DNA from: Campylobacterota bacterium
GTDB lineage: Bacteria > Campylobacterota > Campylobacteria > Campylobacterales > Sulfurimonadaceae
DNA: 32,529 nt
Direction: 5' to 3'
Assembly (NCBI GenBank): GCA_013607665.1
Contig: VCAX01000007.1
Span: 1 to 32,529, forward strand
Below, one piece after another: positions 17,873-25,249 of the stretch (its first letter is position 1; each line of letters begins with the position of its first letter). The notes below the pieces were generated by a model. The model saw only the letters and a program-made list of their open reading frames with translations, had not been told where the DNA came from and did not search any database. Both the position numbers and the translations under genes were made by a program.

Positions 17873-19186
17873 TTAACTGACACCTCTGATTTGGTATGTA
17901 ATGTCACCGGCACCAAAACCGATGATAAGTCCTTTATCGAGTGTCTCAAGGTTCTCTTTGTCCTTTATGACAGTGATCGTGTTGTTTGCACGCTTGATGG
18001 AGTCCGCGAGTGTAAGGTTGTAATCTTTAAACTTCTCTTTGAAATCTATATTTCGTGGTGCTTCTCCAGCTGCCCATACAGGCAAGATAATAAGCTCGGC
18101 AGCGCCTTCGAAACATTTAATGAACTCATCGAGATTGTCAATTGTTCGTGAGTATTTATGCGGTTGCCAGATAGCTGTTATTTTATCAAATCCTTTGAGC
18201 TGTGCATATTCTTTGACAGATTCAAAAGTCGCTTTGATCTCTGTTGGATGGTGCCCGTAATCATCAATGATGACACTCTCATTTTCAAGTGAGATGATAT
18301 CAAAACGTTTTTTGATGCCTTTAAAAGTTAAGAGTTTTTTACGAATCTCTTCTATGTCCATAGATTCGTTAGCTGCTAAAATAGCAAGTGCAGCATCGAG
18401 TGCGATGTGCTTTCCAAATCCCCATACATCAAAACTTCCTAGATCATGGAGTGTAAAACGAGTGTGCGGTTCATTGTTGATGAGTACATATTCGATGTTT
18501 TGAATATCTTTTGAAGGATAGAGCCACTGAGCATCCACTTCATCTTTGAGTGTCGCAAGAAAAGGATCTTCGGCATTTAAAATTCGGCATTTCGCAGAGT
18601 TTATAAATCTTTTGTAGAAGTCATAAAAACGGTCATAATTGTAATCATAATACTCCATATGTTCCGGTTCTGCATTGATAACGATGGCACAGTAAGGGTT
18701 GGAGTTAATGAAACTCCCGTCACTCTCATCAGCTTCAAAGATCATAACATCACTTTTTGCATCATAACGGACATTTGAACCAAAGGCTTTGGATTCTGCA
18801 CCAATGATGGCTGAACCGTCCATAATAGAAGCAAGAATTGCGGTTGTGGTACTTTTACCATGTGCTCCGGCAACAGAATAGACTTTTTGGTCATCTAAAA
18901 TCTTTAGCAGGGCTTCACGACGAGCAAGGACCTCTATGCCTTTTTCTTTGGCTGCTATGACTTCTGGATTATCAGGACGGATGATAGCAGAGTGTACTAC
19001 GAGATCTTGATCTGTAATGGCAGAGCTTGCGTGAGGAATAGTGACATCAATACCTAAAGAGCGTAATTTTTTTGTGATGAGTGTCTCTTTGATGTCCGAG
19101 CCACTGACTGTGTGGCCTTTGTACTGCATATATTGTGCAAGTCCGGAGATGCCTATGCCGCCGATTCCAATAAAGTGAATTTTCAT
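17873..19186 (-). CDS. murC: UDP-N-acetylmuramate--L-alanine ligase
   Basis: A 437-aa cytoplasmic enzyme that adds the first amino acid (L-Ala) to UDP-MurNAc in peptidoglycan synthesis, using ATP. The N-terminal nucleotide-binding motif GIGGIGISG is at 7-15. The Mur ligase P-loop SVAGAHGKSTTT is around 104-115, followed by FEADESDGSF and the HxEHMEYY-like segment NAEPEHMEYYDY. The C-terminal domain has DDYGHHPTEIKAT and WQPHKYSRT. Length and order are normal. AGGA precedes the ATG. It begins 4 bases after the upstream helical-protein gene and ends directly against the next start. Confidence 0.98.
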   Translation of the reverse strand: MKIHFIGIGGIGISGLAQYMQYKGHTVSGSDIKETLITKKLRSLGIDVTIPHASSAITDQDLVVHSAIIRPDNPEVIAAKEKGIEVLARREALLKILDDQKVYSVAGAHGKSTTTAILASIMDGSAIIGAESKAFGSNVRYDAKSDVMIFEADESDGSFINSNPYCAIVINAEPEHMEYYDYNYDRFYDFYKRFINSAKCRILNAEDPFLATLKDEVDAQWLYPSKDIQNIEYVLINNEPHTRFTLHDLGSFDVWGFGKHIALDAALAILAANESMDIEEIRKKLLTFKGIKKRFDIISLENESVIIDDYGHHPTEIKATFESVKEYAQLKGFDKITAIWQPHKYSRTIDNLDEFIKCFEGAAELIILPVWAAGEAPRNIDFKEKFKDYNLTLADSIKRANNTITVIKDKENLETLDKGLIIGFGAGDITYQIRGVS

Positions 19187-19190
19187 AGCG

Positions 19191-19691
19191 TTAGTCCTCT
19201 TGGCTTTTTATAGAATTAAGCAACTCTTGTGCCTCTTTTACAAAACGAGAGACATAAAAAGTACCGGCAAGTTCCGTTGCTTGCAAGTCAGCAAGCTTCT
19301 CTAAAAAATCGTCAAGTGTGAGATTTTCTAAAGCAGCTGCTTGGTGCACCTTCATAGCATCAGAGAACTTTGCATCATTGCTGAGTCCTCCAAGTACTTC
19401 AAAAAGTGCTGCTGAATCTTTTGGGCTTCCTGCTGAGTAGTGCTCCATAGCATACTCATAGAGTGCACGCAGTGTGGCAAAGTCTTGTACTTCATTCATA
19501 TCCATAGTGCGGTGTGCCTCAAGTGTTTCTATCAGCTTCTCAAGGGCAAGGTCAAGAATGTTTGCGTAATAACCATGCAGTGTATCTTCATCTAAGAGTT
19601 CATGAGCCTTTTGCTTTAGAACATAGAGTGCTGCGATGTCTGCTTCTTTTTGTGCCTTTAATATCTTTGCTTTGAGTTCCTCTTTATTCAC
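19191..19691 (-). CDS. Unknown helical protein between dapC and murC
   Basis: A 166-aa soluble protein, strongly acidic and almost entirely helical by composition (Leu/Ala/Glu/Lys repeats such as ALEKLIETLEAH and LDDFLEKLADLQ). It has no signal peptide, membrane segment or catalytic motif that I recognise. The start is GTG: AAAGGAG lies 7 bases upstream, inside the end of the aminotransferase gene, which decides the choice. It overlaps that gene by 8 bases and precedes murC by 4. It lies between two cell-wall precursor genes (diaminopimelate and MurNAc branches), so a link to wall synthesis is possible but not shown. Confidence 0.8.
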   Translation of the reverse strand: MNKEELKAKILKAQKEADIAALYVLKQKAHELLDEDTLHGYYANILDLALEKLIETLEAHRTMDMNEVQDFATLRALYEYAMEHYSAGSPKDSAALFEVLGGLSNDAKFSDAMKVHQAAALENLTLDDFLEKLADLQATELAGTFYVSRFVKEAQELLNSIKSQED

Positions 19692-20823
19692 CTAAACACT
19701 CCTTTATACGCGTTAATGCATCTCTTGTCATCTCTGCACTCTCTACAAGTGCAATTCTCACATAGCCAACACCCGGGTTTTGTCCTTGTCGGTCTTGGCG
19801 TGCTAAAAATTCTCCCGGCAGGACTTTGACATTGTATGCTTCATAGAGTTTTTTTGTAAACGCCAAAGCATCACCGACATAGAGCCAGATGTAAAAGGTC
19901 GCTTCAGGTATCTCTGTGCCTAAAATCTCATGTGCTATTTGAAAATTTTCTTTGTATTTGTCGCGTGAAGATGCAACATGTGCTTCATCACTCCACGCAG
20001 CAGCAGCGGCTGCCTGTAGTGGAAGCGGGGAAGCACACCCGACATAGGTTCTGTACTTCATATACTCCTCTAAGATAGTTGCATCACCGGCGATGAAACC
20101 TGAACGCAGTCCTGGGGCACAGGAGCGTTTTGAGATAGAGTTTATGACTAAAATATTTTTAAAATCACTGTTACCGATATGTTGTGCAGCTTCAAGCAAA
20201 GATGGTGGTGCGCTTTGTGTGTAGATTTCACTGTAACACTCATCATTTAAAAGAACGAAGTCATATTGCAGTGCCAGTTTTACCCACTCTCCAAGCTCTT
20301 GAAGTGTCAGTGTTGCTGCCGTAGGATTATTTGGAAAGTTGATGATGATCAAGTCAGCTCTTTTTAATTCCTCTTTGGAGAGTGTCGGTTTGAAGTTGTT
20401 CTGTGCATCAAGGTTAATGTGAATCACCTCAGAGCGTGTTGCAATGGCTGCACCTTCATAGATCTGATAAAAAGGATTTGTATAGGCCATTACGGGATTT
20501 TCTTTATCAAAAAGTAAAAATTGCGGGAAATTGAAAAGTACCTCTCTTGTTCCAAAAGTAGGGATGATTTGCGCATCATCAAGTGTGACGCTAAATCGTT
20601 TTTGTACAAAAGTACGCATCGCTTCACGCAGTGATGCTTCTCCTGTCGTTTTAGGATATTTTTTCAGTAGAGGAGCATGCTCACAAAGTGCCTCTTGAAT
20701 GAATTGCGGTGTTTGAAACTGTGGCTCACCTATGGTTAAAACAGAAGGCGTATAATTTTTATTTGGTATAATGTTTTGTAGTAAAACATTTAGTTTTTCA
20801 AATGGATATGGTTCAAAATGCAT
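19684..20823 (-). CDS. dapC: PLP-dependent aminotransferase, probably N-succinyldiaminopimelate aminotransferase (DapC)
   Basis: A 379-aa fold-type I aminotransferase. Typical features are LTIGEPQFQTP near the start, TTGEASLREAM, the cofactor contacts INFPNNPTAATLT and LNDECYSEIY, the PLP lysine in NSISKRSCAPGLRSGF (around residue 232), and a C-terminal substrate-binding Arg in VGYVRIALV. In Campylobacterota, proteins with this layout are annotated as succinyldiaminopimelate transaminase of the lysine/meso-DAP pathway. The neighbouring murC supports a cell-wall role, but the exact substrate is inferred. It is the first gene of a long minus-strand cluster and has its own GATATAAT promoter about 30 bases upstream. 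The Shine-Dalgarno is weak. Confidence 0.82.
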   Translation of the reverse strand: MHFEPYPFEKLNVLLQNIIPNKNYTPSVLTIGEPQFQTPQFIQEALCEHAPLLKKYPKTTGEASLREAMRTFVQKRFSVTLDDAQIIPTFGTREVLFNFPQFLLFDKENPVMAYTNPFYQIYEGAAIATRSEVIHINLDAQNNFKPTLSKEELKRADLIIINFPNNPTAATLTLQELGEWVKLALQYDFVLLNDECYSEIYTQSAPPSLLEAAQHIGNSDFKNILVINSISKRSCAPGLRSGFIAGDATILEEYMKYRTYVGCASPLPLQAAAAAAWSDEAHVASSRDKYKENFQIAHEILGTEIPEATFYIWLYVGDALAFTKKLYEAYNVKVLPGEFLARQDRQGQNPGVGYVRIALVESAEMTRDALTRIKECLGE

Positions 20824-20851
20824 AATTTTTTCACTTTATTAAATTAATGCA

Positions 20852-20859
20852 ATTATATC
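20852..20859 (-). promoter_or_regulatory. Probable dapC operon promoter, extended -10 (GATATAAT)
   Basis: The minus strand reads CTTTTTCGATATAATTGC, with TATAAT at 20857-20852, about 29 bases before the dapC ATG. It shares 12 consecutive bases (TTTTCGATATAAT and its neighbours) with the valS promoter. It is the only clear promoter for the nine-gene cluster running down to 10146. Confidence 0.65.
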
Positions 20860-20891
20860 GAAAAAGTATTTATTTACCATTAGGAGTTGTT

Positions 20892-21746
20892 ATGAAAGTA
20901 TGGTTGAGTATTGTTCTTGTGCTCTTGGTTGTTGTGAGTTCAACACTGCATGTCGATGCAAGAGCGATGCAACTTTTAGATACTTCCTTTGATCGGGCTA
21001 TGGTGGCTTTTGGACTTGCAAAGGCACTCAATGCCGTCATTTCACTTATTCAGGGAACAGAACTCTCACTTACACCTGTAGGGATTGGTCTTAATTTCAG
21101 TGTTGGGGAAGTGCTTGATCCCTTTAATGACATAGTTGAGCGTTTCTCGTGGATTATGCTACTCTCTTCTGTTTCATTAGGAATTGAGAAGCTTTTACTG
21201 ACTTTGAGTTCAAAACTCTTTTTACAAGTAGTTCTTGGGGCGAGTGCGATTGCAACGCTAGCACTTCTTTGGGTAAAACAGCTTAAAAGTTCTGTTGCTC
21301 TTGCATATAGCTTAAAACTGTTTGCCTTATTACTTCTTTTGCGTTTTTTTGCCATTGTTTTTGTTCTCTCCTCTGAGCTTATGTATGATACATTACTACA
21401 AAATGAGTACCAACAAGCTACCGAGGTAATTAGCGCAACACAGGAACAGCTTGAAGATATTGAGAGTCAAAACAAAGCGATTTTAGAGAGTAAAAAAGAG
21501 CAGGGTTTTTTTGATTCACTTGAAGGAAAATACAGCGGCATTATTGCAAGTCTCAATGTTTCAAAGCAGTTGGAGTCTTTGCAAAAAAGTATTGATGAAG
21601 CAACGCGAAATATTATTACGCTTATTACTGTTTTTGTGTTTCAAACGGTGATTTTACCGCTCTTTTTTCTCTGGATATTTGTTGTTCTGTTTCGATGGAT
21701 ATTTGGCTACGAAAATGATAAACTGAAATTAGTGTACAATAACTAA
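20892..21746 (+). CDS. Unknown inner-membrane protein with coiled coil
   Basis: A 284-aa protein of no recognised family. The visible architecture is an N-terminal signal-like helix (about 3-19), an exported-looking segment of about 80 residues, two hydrophobic helices (about 105-128 and 137-160), a charged coiled coil (about 165-238, with EQLEDIESQNKAILESKKEQ) and a last membrane helix (about 240-265). I set the start at the ATG at 20892, which has TAGGAG 5-6 bases upstream. The in-frame ATG at 20847 lies inside the dapC promoter and has no ribosome site. The broken cytochrome gene follows 26 bases later, so the pair may be co-transcribed and could act together in the envelope. Confidence 0.75.
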   Translation: MKVWLSIVLVLLVVVSSTLHVDARAMQLLDTSFDRAMVAFGLAKALNAVISLIQGTELSLTPVGIGLNFSVGEVLDPFNDIVERFSWIMLLSSVSLGIEKLLLTLSSKLFLQVVLGASAIATLALLWVKQLKSSVALAYSLKLFALLLLLRFFAIVFVLSSELMYDTLLQNEYQQATEVISATQEQLEDIESQNKAILESKKEQGFFDSLEGKYSGIIASLNVSKQLESLQKSIDEATRNIITLITVFVFQTVILPLFFLWIFVVLFRWIFGYENDKLKLVYNN

Positions 21747-21772
21747 AATCTTTAAACTTATAGAAAAAACAG

Positions 21773-22264
21773 ATGAAAATAGTATTATCAACGCTAGCAG
21801 CATTGCTGTTAATAGGATGCAGTGAGAACAAATCCACAACACAAGAAAGTGAAAAAGCAGCGGCAGCTGTAAAAACTACTACGCAAGAAGTAGTTTCTTA
21901 AAAGAAAACAGAAGATAAAACTGCACAAGAGATTGTCGCTGATGTACAAAAAGCGGTTGCAGCACCAAAAACAGTAGTTGAGACACCAAAAGAAGAACTG
22001 CCAAAGCCAGTAGCAACAGCAGCAGTAGATGGTGCAAAGCTTTTTACAGCTTGTTCAGGTTGTCATGGTGCAAAAGGCGAGAAAAAAGCGCTTGGAAAAT
22101 CACAGATTATTGGTGGTTGGGAGAGTGCAAGAATTGTTACTGCTCTTAAAGGCTATAAAGACGGTACATACGGTGGTGCTATGAAAGCGGTAATGAAAGG
22201 GCAGGCCTCAAAGCTGAGTGACGCCGAGATAAAAGCGTTGGCAGATTATATTTCAGAACTTTAA
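21773..22264 (+). pseudogene. Cytochrome c lipoprotein gene with an in-frame stop codon
   Basis: One frame of 164 codons encodes a lipoprotein signal (LLLIGCSENK, lipid Cys16), an Ala/Lys/Glu/Pro-rich linker, and a class I cytochrome c domain with haem motif CSGCH, a GGW segment and a Met-containing MKAVMKGQASKLSD region (likely sixth ligand). A TAA at codon 43 (21899-21901) interrupts the linker; otherwise the frame is open to the TAA at 22262-22264. No ATG, GTG or TTG with a ribosome site lies between that stop and the haem motif, so the haem domain cannot be made independently. A single substitution from GAA, CAA or AAA would explain it. The intact remainder points to a very recent mutation or a sequencing error. 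If functional it would be a membrane-anchored periplasmic electron carrier. Its end overlaps the convergent response regulator gene by 4 bases. Confidence 0.85.
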
Positions 22265-22983
22265 CTGTTTGCAACGACTCTGTAGCCGACTCCATAAACA
22301 CTTTCTATGGAATCGGCCGGTACCTTTTTGCGTAATTTAGAAACAAGTTTTCTAATGTTTTGTGCATCAATACTCTCTTCTTGGCTTAAATAGTAATTGA
22401 CAATATCTTCATTTGGAAATATTTTTCCACTTTGACTTGTTAAAATATCGAGAAAGATTATTTCATATTTTGTAAGATAAATACTCTCTTCACCCTCTAG
22501 TAGCAATTTATTCTCTCTGTCATATCGATGGTTTTTATCTAAGTTTATAATGTGTGGTGCAGGTTGTAGGCTGCGTGGAGTATTAAGAAGCTTCTTAGAA
22601 ACTTTCAGAAGTACTGCTATGAGTTCTTGATAATCAATTGGTTTTTTTATAAAATGAGACACCCCCATATTAATTAAGGGAATAAGGTATTTGGATTCAT
22701 CATGGGCAGAGAGAATAATGATGCTTTGTTGTGGATTTATCTCATAAAGCTTTTGAGCTAGTTCTACACCATCCATATTCGGCATTCTAATATCTGTTAG
22801 AACAATATCATATATACTGTTCTTATAAAGTGCAAGTGCCTTATCACCGTCATCAACAGCATCTATTGTTTTAAAAAAGTTTTTTAGGATCTCTACAGTA
22901 CTCTCACGCAGTTCCTGATGGTCCTCTGCAAACAAAAGTTTTAAATTGCCTGTGTATTGTAATAACTCTTTTGAATGTGTCAT
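22261..22983 (-). CDS. OmpR-type response regulator
   Basis: A 240-aa transcription regulator with two domains. The receiver (about 14-130) has the acidic pair Glu20-Asp21, phospho-acceptor Asp64 in VLTDIRMPNMDG, Ser/Thr switch in IIILSAHDE and Lys in FIKKPID. The C-terminal winged helix (about 145-240) has LTKYEIIFLDIL, NIRKLVSKLRKK and the wing YGVGYRV. No kinase gene is adjacent, so it is an orphan here. The HQWRQP kinase at 13867-15312 is a conceivable partner, but distance makes that a guess. The ribosome site is weak. A GATATACT -10 candidate lies about 28 bases upstream. Confidence 0.93.
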   Translation of the reverse strand: MTHSKELLQYTGNLKLLFAEDHQELRESTVEILKNFFKTIDAVDDGDKALALYKNSIYDIVLTDIRMPNMDGVELAQKLYEINPQQSIIILSAHDESKYLIPLINMGVSHFIKKPIDYQELIAVLLKVSKKLLNTPRSLQPAPHIINLDKNHRYDRENKLLLEGEESIYLTKYEIIFLDILTSQSGKIFPNEDIVNYYLSQEESIDAQNIRKLVSKLRKKVPADSIESVYGVGYRVVANS

Positions 22984-23010
22984 GTTTAATTTTTCTTTAG
23001 TTTTTTGCTA

Positions 23011-23018
23011 AGTATATC
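23011..23018 (-). promoter_or_regulatory. Candidate -10 of the response regulator gene (GATATACT)
   Basis: The minus strand reads CTTGATATACTTAGC, with TATACT at 23016-23011, about 28 bases before the ATG at 22983. It differs by one base from the GATATAAT element seen elsewhere in the window. Confidence 0.45.
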
Positions 23019-23047
23019 AAGTATTGCTAATATATTCAATAAACAGT

Positions 23048-23055
23048 GATACAAT
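23048..23055 (+). promoter_or_regulatory. Candidate -10 of thiS (GATACAAT)
   Basis: CAGTGATACAATTTC lies about 26 bases before the thiS ATG, in the 98-base divergent gap. It matches the GATAYAAT pattern of the other promoters. AGGATATTTA provides the ribosome site. Confidence 0.5.
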
Positions 23056-23081
23056 TTCAGAAATGAGGTATAGGATATTTA

Positions 23082-23282
23082 ATGAAAATTATAGTGAATG
23101 GACAAGAAAAAGAATTTAAGGAGAATATAACGCTGCAAGAACTCCTTGAGGCTTTGTCACTAGAAGGTAAAGTTATGGCAGCAGCTGTCAATATGAACAT
23201 TGTAAAGCAGGATGAATGGCAAAATTATATTTTGCATGAGGGTGATAAACTAGAACTGCTTGACTTTGTCGGCGGGGGATGA
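23082..23282 (+). CDS. thiS: Sulfur carrier protein ThiS
   Basis: A 66-aa ubiquitin-like beta-grasp protein that carries sulfur as a C-terminal thiocarboxylate for thiamine thiazole synthesis. It begins MKIIVNGQEKEF and has the usual VMAAAVNMNIVKQDEW and GDKLELLDFVGGG; the last residues are Gly-Gly-Gly, meeting the Gly-Gly requirement for adenylation and sulfur loading. No other thi gene is adjacent, so its partners (thiF, thiG, thiH) must lie elsewhere. Its last 33 bases overlap the 3' end of acpS on the other strand. Confidence 0.93.
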   Translation: MKIIVNGQEKEFKENITLQELLEALSLEGKVMAAAVNMNIVKQDEWQNYILHEGDKLELLDFVGGG

Positions 23283-23627
23283 TCGCTCTATTGTCACAAC
23301 AGCAACAGCATATTCACCATCATGTGTGATGGAGAGAGCCGTATTTATAATATTAAACTGTTGGACGATGTTGCGTGAGAGGGCGAGTTTTGGAGCGCCT
23401 TTTGTGTCTTTGTAGATTTTCATATCAAAAAAAGAACAATCTTTTCCAATTCCAGTGCCAAGGACTTTTGAAAAGGCCTCTTTAGCAGCCCAAAAACCTG
23501 CAGCCGTTTTAGGACTTTTGATAAGTTCCATCTCTTCTTTGCGTAAAAACCTCTTTAGAGCTTTATTCCCGAAGCGCTCTATAAAGCGTTCCATACGAGA
23601 AGTCTTGATGATATCTATACCTATCAT
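23250..23627 (-). CDS. acpS: Holo-[acyl-carrier-protein] synthase
   Basis: A 125-aa enzyme that transfers 4'-phosphopantetheine from CoA to acyl carrier protein. Both magnesium-binding landmarks are present: Asp5 in MIGIDI and Glu50 in FWAAKEAFSKVLGTGIG. The C-terminal half has ALSITHDGEYAVAVVTIE, with the expected SxxHD segment. About ten residues after this (SSPADKVKQF) are encoded antisense to thiS and look like a short non-conserved tail. It lies 6 bases after fliL, a pairing I recall from Campylobacter, and is presumably transcribed from the fliL promoter. Confidence 0.95.
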   Translation of the reverse strand: MIGIDIIKTSRMERFIERFGNKALKRFLRKEEMELIKSPKTAAGFWAAKEAFSKVLGTGIGKDCSFFDMKIYKDTKGAPKLALSRNIVQQFNIINTALSITHDGEYAVAVVTIERSSPADKVKQF

Positions 23628-23633
23628 TGAAAT

Positions 23634-24191
23634 TTACTGAATGACGAACTCGGTAAAATAGATACCTTTTATTCTTCCATCTGTCAGCATTGCATTCAAA
23701 GTATCCATGATTTGCTGGGAAACTTTTTGCTTGCCTTTTTTTGATGAGATCTCTTCTAGGGTTTTTGATGAGAGAATACGAATGATTCTGTCACGCAGCA
23801 CAGGTGCTTTTGCATCAAGCTCCATACTCAACTCTTCACCTTCAAGTTCAAGTGACATTGTGACTTTGAGGTATCTTCTTCCAGAGTCGCTTTTTAAGTT
23901 TACAGTAAACGTATCGAGTGGATAGAGTGTACCGATCTGGTCTAACTTTCGAGTATCTTCAAAACTGCTTGAACTGCTTCTGCTTGACTGTTTGGAAACT
24001 GTTTTCTCTTTTACCTGTGGTGTAGTTGTCACATCAATGGCTTCATCATCACCACTCATCAATAAAACTGCAACCACAGCTCCAATGATTATGATAAGTG
24101 TCAGTACAATAATGATGATAATCATCAGCAAATTACTTGATTTTTTCTCTTTGGGTGCAGATTCTTCTTCTTTTGTCTCTTCTTCAGCCAT
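23634..24191 (-). CDS. fliL: Flagellar basal-body protein FliL
   Basis: A 185-aa single-pass inner-membrane protein around the flagellar stator. An acidic/lysine-rich cytoplasmic start is followed by one membrane helix (about 22-45, LLMIIIIIVLTLIIIIGAVV), a Ser/Thr-rich linker and the conserved periplasmic domain: YPLDTFTVNLKSDSGRRYLK, then SLELEGEELS, APVLRDRIIRILSSKTLEE and the final IYFTEFVIQ. The length is normal. The host is therefore probably flagellated. AAGGAAG precedes the ATG and a GATATAAT promoter lies about 33 bases upstream. No other flagellar gene is in the window. Confidence 0.95.
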   Translation of the reverse strand: MAEEETKEEESAPKEKKSSNLLMIIIIIVLTLIIIIGAVVAVLLMSGDDEAIDVTTTPQVKEKTVSKQSSRSSSSSFEDTRKLDQIGTLYPLDTFTVNLKSDSGRRYLKVTMSLELEGEELSMELDAKAPVLRDRIIRILSSKTLEEISSKKGKQKVSQQIMDTLNAMLTDGRIKGIYFTEFVIQ

Positions 24192-24223
24192 ATTTCTTCC
24201 TTGAAATGAATATTTTGTTTTGT

Positions 24224-24231
24224 ATTATATC
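24224..24231 (-). promoter_or_regulatory. Probable fliL-acpS promoter, extended -10 (GATATAAT)
   Basis: The minus strand has ATTCGATATAATAC, with TATAAT at 24229-24224. It sits in the 58-base gap after the carbonic anhydrase gene. It looks like a housekeeping sigma-70 element; I see no sigma-28 or sigma-54 flagellar promoter here. Confidence 0.6.
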
Positions 24232-24249
24232 GAATATTATGAAAATTTA

Positions 24250-24903
24250 TTAAGGTTGATCTTGTAAAACAAGCTCTTTTAATGGTAAAAATTCATATGT
24301 TTCTGCATTATAGTATTCAATTTTTCCTGTTTCTATATCGTAACACCATCCGTGAATATGCAGAGAACCCTCTTCAAAGCGCTTTTTTACACTTGGATAT
24401 GTGAGGATATTATCGATTTGATTGATAACGGAGAGCTTTTCCGTTAAACGTAAAAGTGCTTCTTTGTCTGCATCGGATCCAAGACTCAGTATTGCTGATT
24501 TTTTAGCATTTTCTCCAAGTTCAAGCCATTTTTTTGTATGTATTAAAGATGCATCCTCAATGGGCTCATAGAGATGTTGACAAGCACCACAGTGTGTATG
24601 CCCGCAGATTATAACCTCTTGTACCTTTAAAACACTCACTGCATATTCTATACCAGATGCTGTTGCGTGAAAATCTTCATCAGGTTGATAAGGAGGGACA
24701 AAATTGCCGACATTGCGAATGACAAAAAGGTCTCCGGGATTTGTTTGGAGCATCAAATCAGGAATGACCCTTGAGTCTGAACAGCCTATAAAAAGAGCCT
24801 TTGGGGATTGTCCGCTTTTTACGAGTTCAAGAAGGGATTCTTTATTTTTTTTAAAGTATGTTCTAAAAAGCTCATTTCCTTTTGCATACTCTTGGAGATT
24901 CAT
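24250..24903 (-). CDS. Beta-class carbonic anhydrase
   Basis: A 217-aa zinc enzyme interconverting CO2 and bicarbonate, without a signal peptide and so cytoplasmic. The zinc ligands Cys41 (in FIGCSDSR, with the Asp43-Arg45 dyad) and His102/Cys105 (in ICGHTHCGAC) are all present. VIRNVGNFVPPY and the C-terminal LHIHGWCYDIETGKIEYY are also typical. The length is normal. In an autotroph it would supply bicarbonate or CO2 for fixation or help pH balance; the sequence cannot say which. It starts 9 bases after the small protein gene at 24913-25176 with its own AAGGA site, so the two form an operon. Confidence 0.96.
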   Translation of the reverse strand: MNLQEYAKGNELFRTYFKKNKESLLELVKSGQSPKALFIGCSDSRVIPDLMLQTNPGDLFVIRNVGNFVPPYQPDEDFHATASGIEYAVSVLKVQEVIICGHTHCGACQHLYEPIEDASLIHTKKWLELGENAKKSAILSLGSDADKEALLRLTEKLSVINQIDNILTYPSVKKRFEEGSLHIHGWCYDIETGKIEYYNAETYEFLPLKELVLQDQP

Positions 24904-24912
24904 TGTACGTCC

Positions 24913-25176
24913 TTATGAACAACAGGTGATATTTAAAGACTTTATGATATCTTCAAAAATATCTCCGGTCTCACGATCGGAGTCATGATACTCAATGACC
25001 AATACTTCTTTTTTACCATTGGCAACTTTTGTCGTATACATCTCTTCAGGTTTTCTTTCATATTTTGCAAGGATAGCGTCAACATGTTCGTTTACGCACT
25101 CTTTTTCTTCAGCTGTCTCGTAAGCGATCGCCAATCGTGCAAATCTCTCTTCACTTCTAAATTCAGTATCAATCAT
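24913..25176 (-). CDS. Small acidic protein of unknown function ending Cys-Cys-Ser
   Basis: An 87-aa soluble protein, rich in Glu and Asp, with no signal peptide. It begins MIDTEFRSEERFARLAIA, has a strand-like KKEVLVIEYHDSD and ends NITCCS; a third cysteine is in KECVNEH. The paired C-terminal cysteines could bind metal or be redox active, but no family is recognised. AGAAGG precedes the ATG and a TATAAT -10 lies about 29 bases upstream, so it is a properly expressed gene. It is the first gene of a two-gene unit with carbonic anhydrase. Confidence 0.8.
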   Translation of the reverse strand: MIDTEFRSEERFARLAIAYETAEEKECVNEHVDAILAKYERKPEEMYTTKVANGKKEVLVIEYHDSDRETGDIFEDIIKSLNITCCS

Positions 25177-25204
25177 TTTTTGCCTTCTAGAATTTTATTC
25201 CGTA

Positions 25205-25210
25205 ATTATA
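25205..25210 (-). promoter_or_regulatory. Probable -10 of the small protein-carbonic anhydrase unit
   Basis: The minus strand reads AGTATAATTACGG, with TATAAT at 25210-25205, about 29 bases before the ATG at 25176 and inside the 73-base gap after radA. The run of A/T just upstream (25211-25231) fits the A/T-rich upstream regions of this lineage. Confidence 0.55.
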
Positions 25211-25249
25211 CTACTAATATAAAAAAAATCAACTTTAGAGAGGGCGATT

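Noticed and set aside
20847-20891. Upstream ATG giving a 299-aa version of the membrane protein
   Set aside because: It lies inside the dapC -10 region with no Shine-Dalgarno. The ATG at 20892 has TAGGAG and begins a proper signal-like helix.
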